64,000 nt of DNA. Origin: Welwitschia mirabilis. Taxonomy: Eukaryota; Gnetophyta; Gnetopsida; Welwitschiales. The position numbers and the translations under genes were made by a program. Under the pieces are notes generated by a model. It ran no database searches, had not been told where the DNA came from, and worked only from the letters and a program-made list of their open reading frames with translations. The stretch spans positions 292,935,374 to 292,999,373 of the forward strand of contig JBOZIK010000001.1 in the NCBI GenBank assembly GCA_051453625.1, written 5' to 3'. Positions 56,601 to 64,000 of this stretch are shown here, piece by piece (position 1 is the first letter of the stretch; each line of letters begins with the position of its first letter).

Positions 56601-58900
56601 TAGATGATTAACTATTTAACATTTAAAACTATTTGAATTATGATAGTTACGAATAAGTTTTTTCTTTGATTTCTAAAGGTTTTTAATTAAAAATTACCTT
56701 CTACTTATTGTAAGTATTCTCATTATAGAAATTTTGTTATTTTATAGATGTAATAACCATGATCTTCCAAAATTCATAAGGTTGTAGTCCTATGATTTAT
56801 AAGTTTAGTTAGTAAGATGATAATTATAGTAATAAATGTATAATCTCATCCAACTATAGAAGTTATATTAATTATTAATTAGGTTAAAAATATAATTTTA
56901 AAAAGTATAAATATAAGGACTTATCATTATATCATGGTTTTTGTCATTATTACTATTAAACTATTATCATTTATAAATAAAAAGTATTTTTCTACTATAT
57001 AATACCTTATTCTTTTTTATAACTAAAATTTAAATAAAACATCATGATATAAATTATTAATTAATAGTGTACATGCATTAGAATATAATTTTAAGTTTAT
57101 ATAACTAAAGGTTTTATGATATCAACACTTCTAGTCATAGTTGATTGAACATCATCATAGATATGATAACTAATTAAGTTATTATGATACTTAATTATGT
57201 TCTTGATATGGCAATAGTTAGTAGACTTAGAAATAAAATCATTATATGTATATTAAAATTATTAATTTAAAAATTTAATGATGATTTATTTAATCCTTTG
57301 ATACCATAAAAGTTATCATTTTAAACTTACAAAGAAATATTTTATTAAGTCTTTCATCTTAACAATTTTTATGATTATTATTTTCTAAATTGTTTAACAA
57401 CTATACAAATTGATAGTTTTTTGTCTTATATTATAATTATTCTTTTTATTTATACCAAATATATGGAATAATTTCTAAACAATAGTTATGACATCTATTT
57501 GTGTTGTTAGTTTATCTCATTGTAATGTTAAATAATTAAAAATTTTATTCTACTATTATAATAATTTTTTCCATTATCTAAACTATTATTTATATTAATG
57601 TAATTATGAAATTATATTTCTTTTCAATAAAGAATTTAATACATTATGATTCAACTTAATATTAGACAACCTGCATATATATTATTAGAGTTTTATTTCA
57701 ATTATTTTAAGTTATCTAATCATTTATATATGAGTATCTTCTCTTCTAATTTTATACTTTCCATCTAATTGACTAGGGCTTTTGTTTAAGACTTAGTATT
57801 TATTTTATACAACTATTTCATTTTAATCTACATGTCATCACATACGTTATTTTTTTAATTAATTACCCTTACTTGAAAAAATTTGTGAAGGATACCAAAA
57901 TCAAGGTTCATATTTCTTAAGTGTTAAATTCTAGCTATGATGAGAGGGTTAATTATTAGAATTCAAGTGAGTTCTTATAATGTTTCAAAAGAGATAGAGA
58001 GATGGATTAACATCCCTTAATAATTTTACACTTGGATATATGTTTTATAAGATTTAATAAGTTAAAAATTATTTTTTTATTATTGTTTCATTAGTTTTGC
58101 TTCATAGAAATGATCAATTGAAATGTTTATTTTTTATGATCAATCTCAATTACCTTTAATGCTCAATGATATTTCATTAAATAAATGCTAGGAGTTTTTG
58201 ACATGTATATATTACTTATATCTAATGAATCCTGTAGGCTCTTTTTGAACATAATAGAATATCTATTTTATTTAATAATTGATTAATAGCTAGTGCTTAA
58301 AAAGATAATTTCATAATGTGCATTCATATTACTATCTCCAGTTAATTTTTTATTGTGGTTAAAATGAAAGTGATACATCTAAATTATTTTTTCACACTTT
58401 TTAGAACTACTTGATTTATTTTTTTTTAATTTATTAAGCTTCTTCTAAATTTTAACTTGTGTTTTAGAAGTATCAATTTTGATCATATTAATGTTTTTTA
58501 CTTTTGATAATGCTATTTAATATTATTTATAATAGAATAAATGGAAAGCATTCAAGATTACAATATTATGCTATCTTCTTCTCTATTAATTTTTATTACT
58601 ATTGTAATGTTCTAATACTATGTTATAGCTTGATATAGGAGAAAATATGTATCATATATATTATAACTTATTAAAGGAGGGTTATGAAATCTAGAGTAAA
58701 AATTTTTATGCTTGGATAATAATGTAGACTGATAAAAGACTATAAAAACTACTTACAAATACAATTGACTTAGATATGTATGTATGAACGTGTGCATCTA
58801 TATAGGACATATCTCTATGTATTACTTATCATGTAATATGGGTAATTTCTATTCAGAGAATAATCACTAGAGTTGAGTTTACTCTACATTAAGATGATAA
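56601..58900. other. Unassigned, very AT-rich DNA
   Basis: No element boundary, repeat or coding motif was recognised. Base composition is the most AT-rich of the window. It may hold the decayed end of element F and the 5' part of the LINE. Confidence 0.4.
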
Positions 58901-59530
58901 TTTTAATAAGATTTTAAACCTTAGCACTTTTACTACAGATACTAGTATGTAGGCATACTCAGTGCCTTCTTTTAAAGGTGGAAATATAATTTATACTTCT
59001 ATAGTAAACTTTTCTTGATTTAATGATGTTGTTGAGTAGGCCTATAGTAACTTTTATTTTTAGTTTTTTTTTTTAATGTTGATTTTCTTTTTGGTATTAT
59101 CTTTGATCACCTATGCATAATAGGTTTATTTCTTTTTAATAAGGCATTAAAGTACTTCATATGTGTTATTTTTCTAATATCTTTATTCTTGTTTAAATTT
59201 ATTTAAAATTATTCATAATGCTTTAAATCCCTTTATATTTTCATTTAAATATATAACTTTTATTACTTATGATGGAAATATAATTTTAATGTGCATGATC
59301 CAATTTATGATTAAATTCCATATTATGTTAAATTATCAAATATGCCATTTATTTTTCATCCGTTTGAACATGATATTTTTTACCTTATTAAACATATTTT
59401 TCATGAGAAAAGTATCACCTTTAATGATGTCCTACTAGGTTATTGTATTTTCTGTAACTAGTGCTTTGGGCATTTTTTCCATTTATGCAATAAATCAAAT
59501 GTAATAAAGATACTAACTTTTGATATACTA
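58900..59530 (+). pseudogene. LINE ORF1-like region with CCHC-type knuckle
   Basis: A + frame gives PSFKGGNIIYTSIVNFS, then FHPFEHDIFYLIKHIFH and, at about 59437-59505, GYCIFCN, stop, CFGHFFHLCNK. The Cys/His spacing (C-x2-C-x2-H-x4-C, shortened by two) recalls the zinc knuckle ending plant LINE ORF1 proteins, which bind nucleic acid. The rest of the domain is too decayed to confirm. Confidence 0.45.
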
Positions 59531-60379
59531 GGGTTACATTCTCCCTTTCATCCCTTTGTTTTTTAGATGAGAGATAATATTAAAGAATTATCATTATATA
59601 ATCTTAATTGTGATATTTTTATTTACATCCTATTAAGATAGATACTTAGTTATAGTGCACAAAATCAATTTTGTTTTCTAGATGCAATATCTCAATATAT
59701 TCAAAGTTTGCATCATAATTTCATTTTAGTAACTAAATTAGTAAATGAAATTTATAGATATGAATGATCTATCTAATTATTTTTATATTTAATCTTTCAT
59801 TAAATTTATAGGTTAATATTCAAGAGGCTAAGATCCTTTACATTGTTTTGCATAATGGTATGAATACCCTGCTTGATAAGGAATTCTATTATATTATTAA
59901 ATGTAAGGCCTATTCTTTCTAGTCACATAGGTTTAATTGATTAGTGACATTAAAATTTATGTAAAACTCAAGATTATGCTCACTATATGAAAAAACAAGT
60001 AGCTTCTAAATCTATATCTTCATTTAAATTTATTATATAGAAAATTTTAGATTTACATAATTTACTATTGATACTTTTAATTTTGAACTTCAAGCTATGC
60101 TTGTTGAATCTTAAATGACTTAATAAAAGATAAGGGGTTTATCAGGTAGAGAGTGCCCTTATATAAAGTAGATTTTCATAATTATATACTTAAGATAATA
60201 ATTCCAAAGAATCTTTTATATTTTTAAATCATTTAGATATAAGGCCTCTAATTAATGCTTTAACATTTAATGGATAAGTTATTTTTGATCATACTGATAC
60301 TTTATTTTTTTAAAAAAGCATCTTCAGACTATATTTTGACATGATAAATGCTAGTTGTTAATATTACTCTTAAAACCTT

Positions 60380-62200
60380 ATAAAATTATTGGTTTTAAAT
60401 TGTCAATGGTGAAGCACCTACTTTTGATTCTTTTCTAATGGTGCGTTATAAAGAAAACTAGGATATTACTAAACTAATTTCATTAAGAAAGAGATTTATT
60501 AAATATCTCTCATCATATTAATAAGGGTTTCATTAATTTATTACCTAAATTAAGTAATTATTTTATTATAAGTAATTAAAAAATTATTACTATATTAAAT
60601 GTCACTTATAAGATTTAGGCCAAGTGCATAGCTCACTGAATTAAAACAATTCTACCTAATATTATCATTAAGAAGTGAATAAGCTTTTTTGGTAATAGGA
60701 TTAATGTAACACCCCAACTTTAATTACCCTAATTAACCATAAATTTTTTTTTAATTAACTATTATGCACAACGGAACCTAGGATCAAATCCTAATTAGAC
60801 TCTATTAACACATTATAAGATTTAAATAATNNNNNNNNNNNNNNNNNNNNNNNNNNNNNNNNNNNNNNNNNNNNNNNNNNNNNNNNNNNNNNNNNNNNNN
60901 NNNNNNNNNNNNNNNNNNNNNNNNNNNNNNAAATTAATATCAAAATGTTTTACATAGTTTAGAAACCCTATTAATTAAAGCTTACAAAATGTGGGTTATA
61001 ACAATTAATCTTTTAAATGTTGTGGCAGCTTAAAAAGCTTATAAGTGGATTATTAATTTAAATCATGATAACATATTGTAAAATTTGGTTATATTAAAGC
61101 ATATGATAATCTTAAATGGGATTTTTTTCTTTTCTATATGAAGAAATTGGGTTTTTAGACCATAATTTCTTTCATATGGTAAAATGTTTATTTGTAGGTG
61201 TAAATGCTTGAATTTCTACTTTTATAGGAATAAGTTCATTTTGTATTTCATTTATTTTGACAATGTTATGCTTTATCTACATATCTTGTCATAATTATAG
61301 CTAATTTCCTTTGTCATACTATTCAACATCATATGCCACAAAATTTATTGAGGGAAGTTTCTTTAGGTGACACTTCTTGTTAATTATTGAATTTACATTT
61401 TATTCATGATTATTTATTTATGTTGTTTACTAGTTATTGATTTTACATTTTGTTGATGCTTCATTCTCTATGATGGTAAATGATAAACAATCTACTAGTT
61501 ATATTTTTACTTATGTTTAGTCATATTGCTAATTCTTAGGAGGTAATATAAACTAATAAAAATATTTAATTTATGTCACAAATGGACATTATCAACATAT
61601 TTTGCATTATGCATTATACATTTTACAAGGGGAAGAAATTGTCAAAATTTTAGGCATTTTATTTTTATTTAAAATTTATGTTAAAATATTATCTGACTAG
61701 AGATTCTAGAGATTTTTTTAAAAAATGGATAAATGAAGGATAAAATGGATTTATCTTACAAGAAAATATTTGGTTTCTAAATATATTATTATGTCTACTT
61801 ATTTTTATTATTCCTTATGTTGGGATATTCTAGAATCTACTTAATTAAAGCTAAAGTAGCTCTTTAAAATTCTTAAAATGGTCTTATTAAGGTGGAGAAA
61901 AAGAAATTTCATAGAGGTTTCTAGAATATTATCGATTGAGCTAAGAAAAAAAATACAAGATTTATTAATTTACATTATAAAGGTATTATCTTAGTCATAA
62001 AATGGATGATATAATGTTTCGCTACTACTTCTATTACTTCTATTTACATTTTTTATGATTACAGATTTGTTTCTAGAAAATTGAATGATATGAAAGAACA
62101 TCCATTCTATAATTCTTTTCTTTTAACTCCCTTAAAGATAAAAATTCAACGAAGTTATATTTTTAAAAGCATTTAGAACACTTGATATATACTTTACTCA
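60380..62200 (+). pseudogene. LINE ORF2 reverse transcriptase (split by solo LTR)
   Basis: Before the LTR: HINKGFINLLPKLSN, then ILNVTYKI and AKCIAH, stop, IKTILPNIIIKK, then FFGNRI. This is the INKGFIxLIPKxxxPxxIxxWRPITLLNxxYKIxAKxLxxRLxxxLPxxIxxxQ motif of plant L1 RTs. After the LTR, at about 61010: LLNVVAA, KAYKWIINLNHDNIL and LNGIFFFSI (the AWExxxWAxxSxxDxILLKLDFSKAYDxxxWxFLF block). Later, at about 61440-61700, come FVDASFSMMVND (FADDT box, second Asp changed) and GEEIVKILGILFLFKI. The end reads KLNDMKEHPFYNSFLLTPLK. Confidence 0.75.
60705..61003 (+). repeat. Solo LTR with perfect target duplication
   Basis: It starts TGTAACACCCCAAC and ends GGGTTATAACA, typical ends of a plant gypsy LTR. 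The same five bases, ATTAA, flank it at 60700-60704 and 61004-61008. LINE ORF2 continues on both sides. A 100-N gap (60831-60930) lies inside, so the true length is unknown and a larger internal insert cannot be fully excluded. Confidence 0.75.
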
Positions 62201-62450
62201 TTTATTTCTTGGGGTTATTTAAATATTTTCAGTGATGTAATTTAGCATATTATCCCATGGTGGCTATTGATTTGCCTTTCTCCTTTAGGAATTATAATCT
62301 TAAAACTAGCTGTTAAATGAATTAGTCTAAAAATAAATTTCTTACAATGCTTCTGTTTAAGAAATAACTTGATAATCTTAATAGAATTCTAGTAAGTTTA
62401 TAAGGTCTTTACAAGCCTATAATTAGTTTTTGTAAGCTTCATCAGTTTTA

Positions 62451-62739
62451 CAACATGCATGTCAAATATCTTGTGATTATTTTTCATGAATAAAATAATT
62501 ATACTAGAAATATTTCTCACCTATGATTTCCTTCTGTTTAGCAAAATATATCTGTTTCTAACAAGTGATACTAATGTTATTTATATCTCTAACTAGAAAT
62601 AGCATGTTTAGAAATTAGCAAGTTGTGTATTCTTAATTTCAATATCTATTCATACTTTAACTTTAAAAATGGTTTTTAAAATTAAAATGCATCTATAATA
62701 GAATTAGTATGATTTATATCCTATTGTAACATAGTAATT
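62451..62739. other. Spacer between LINE and CACTA-like region
   Basis: About 290 bases without a recognised feature. It could be the LINE 3' end. Confidence 0.35.
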
Positions 62740-63995
62740 CAATTTTATGACCTAAATTTTTCCATAAAATAAGGTTATAACACAACATTATGAAATAGTA
62801 TCCTACATGAGATAATAGTGATGTTAAATAAGTCTTTAAATGCAAGAAATTTCAGTAGTAATGTAAAATGTAGGTAACACAACATAGTATCATCACATAT
62901 AATTATAGTAATTTTAAACAAGGCTATACACATTAAAACATATGATAGTTATACATAATGATATTACATATTTTATACAATGACTATGCTAATAGATATA
63001 TGTCTTTACTTATATCAATAATGTCACTTTATCTTAGCACTATCCTTATTTTAAAACAACTCTAAACTTATTATAGTTATTTCATACTATGACACTCATA
63101 TTTAAGTGTCATAGATTTTATACTATAACATCACTAGTTTCTAATGTTATTGAATAATCGATGTACTTACATTAAAAAATATCAATATATATGTGTGTCA
63201 CTATTAAATTAAACAATGCTTATAACATTATGAATGGGGTTTCATATTATAATATAATGATGTCATCTTTGAGGAAGGCCATCTTTACTCCATCCTTTAA
63301 TGGTTATAGTACTAATTCAGATGGTAACCTTGGTCATGTTATAGCATTATGTTTGCAGTGTTACCCTTGATATTTAATAATGTCACAAGAAATCTAGTGC
63401 TATATTATTACAATAACATCACCTTTAATTAGTGCCATATTTACTCCATGAGAAAATCATGTTATAGCATGTAGTGATGCCATCCCATATATATAGTGAT
63501 GTCATTACAAATGTGATGTCATATTATTATATAATAATGTCTCCTTTAAGTAGTACCATCTTTATTACATGATCTAAGTAGTAAAACCATAATTTAGATA
63601 GTAAGATAGCTCAAGTTAAGGCACTATTTTATTTGTACCATTCTTAATATATAATAACGTCACTAGAGGTATGGTTCCATATTAGTAAACAATAACATTA
63701 TCTTTAAGTGGATCCATTATATAATGTTATTCTATTATACAATAATGCCACTATATAATAGTGCTATAGTTTCGTTTTTATTTTAGATACTAATCCTATT
63801 GCCATTTTTTTGATTAATTATGGTAGTATCATCCTTGTTAGAAAACATTATTATATGGATCATCATATTTATTATTAATGATACTAATGTGGTTTTGTAA
63901 ATGAAATCTAAGTTTTGATGACACTTTAATTTATTATAATACTTGCAACACTACTTTTAATAATAGTGTTGCCAATGTGTTTTTTTCTTGCACTG
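62740..63995 (-). mobile_element. CACTA (En/Spm) transposon end: subterminal repeat region and terminus
   Basis: The last bases, read on the minus strand, are CAGTGCAAGAAAAAAACACA followed by a TTGGCAACACT stretch. The plant CACTA terminus usually reads CACTACAAGAAAAA and is followed by short repeats of the kind seen here. A perfect 9-bp inverted repeat, GCAACACTA (63945-63953) and TAGTGTTGC (63964-63972), stands next to it. From about 62740 on, short motifs such as AGTGCCAT, AGTACCATCTTTA, GATGTCAT and TAATGTCAC recur many times in both orientations. No transposase is visible. The opposite terminus was not found. Confidence 0.6.
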
Positions 63996-64000
63996 TGTTT

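Larger units (their letters stand above)
58900..62450 (+). mobile_element. Plant L1-type LINE, decayed, interrupted by a solo LTR
   Basis: ORF1-like and ORF2 reverse transcriptase text lie on +, in the expected order. ORF2 text resumes in register beyond the solo LTR at 60705-61003, which shows that the LTR is secondary. An endonuclease domain could not be recognised in 59540-60250, which looks too short for a full one. No poly-A tail or target duplication was found, and both ends are estimates. Confidence 0.7.

Overview
The window is strongly AT-rich plant nuclear DNA that appears to consist entirely of decayed, nested transposable elements. No intact gene, host gene, tRNA or rRNA was recognised. 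A plant host is inferred from the element families: Athila-type and chromovirus-like Ty3/gypsy elements, SIRE-like Ty1/copia elements, a plant L1-type LINE and a CACTA DNA-transposon terminus. The species cannot be named from this sequence. Every recognisable reading frame carries stops and frameshifts. Many stops stand where Gln, Trp or Arg is expected, as C-to-T decay of methylated DNA would produce.

Layout, left to right. (1) 1-5772: 3' part of an Athila-type element on + (A), with pol end, long post-pol region, env-position ORF remnant, polypurine tract and 3' LTR. (2) 5773-11709: SIRE-like copia element on - (copia-1), with LTR, primer-binding site, gag, protease, integrase and an RT cut off by element A. 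(3) about 11870-17960: second Athila lineage on + (D). (4) about 18640-21620: 5'-truncated gypsy element on + (E). (5) 21620-26731: largely unassigned. (6) 26732-39140: nearly full-length Athila-type element on + (B). (7) 39222-49674: related element C on +, which has lost RT, RNase H and integrase and sits inside the RT of a second minus-strand copia element (copia-2, 39140-39221 plus 49675 to about 54450). C is flanked by a 5-bp target duplication. (8) 54943-56600: RT region of a plus-strand copia element (F). (9) about 58900-62450: LINE, split by a solo LTR at 60705-61003 with a perfect ATTAA target duplication. (10) about 62740-63995: CACTA subterminal repeats and terminus.

About half of the assembly gaps, most of them exactly 100 N, have near-identical sequence on both sides. 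Many apparent tandem duplications (gag of C, integrase of B, protease of B and D, LTR of C) are therefore probably assembly or haplotype artefacts. The true locus is shorter than it looks.

The most interesting signals are four. The Athila family carries recurrent ATCAT/ATGAT hairpins at fixed structural positions. C looks like a pol-less derivative. One gap seems to preserve occupied and empty versions of an LTR insertion site in the protease of B. The LTR or U3 regions of both copia elements carry short degenerate repeat arrays. I found no evidence of a new multi-gene biological system.
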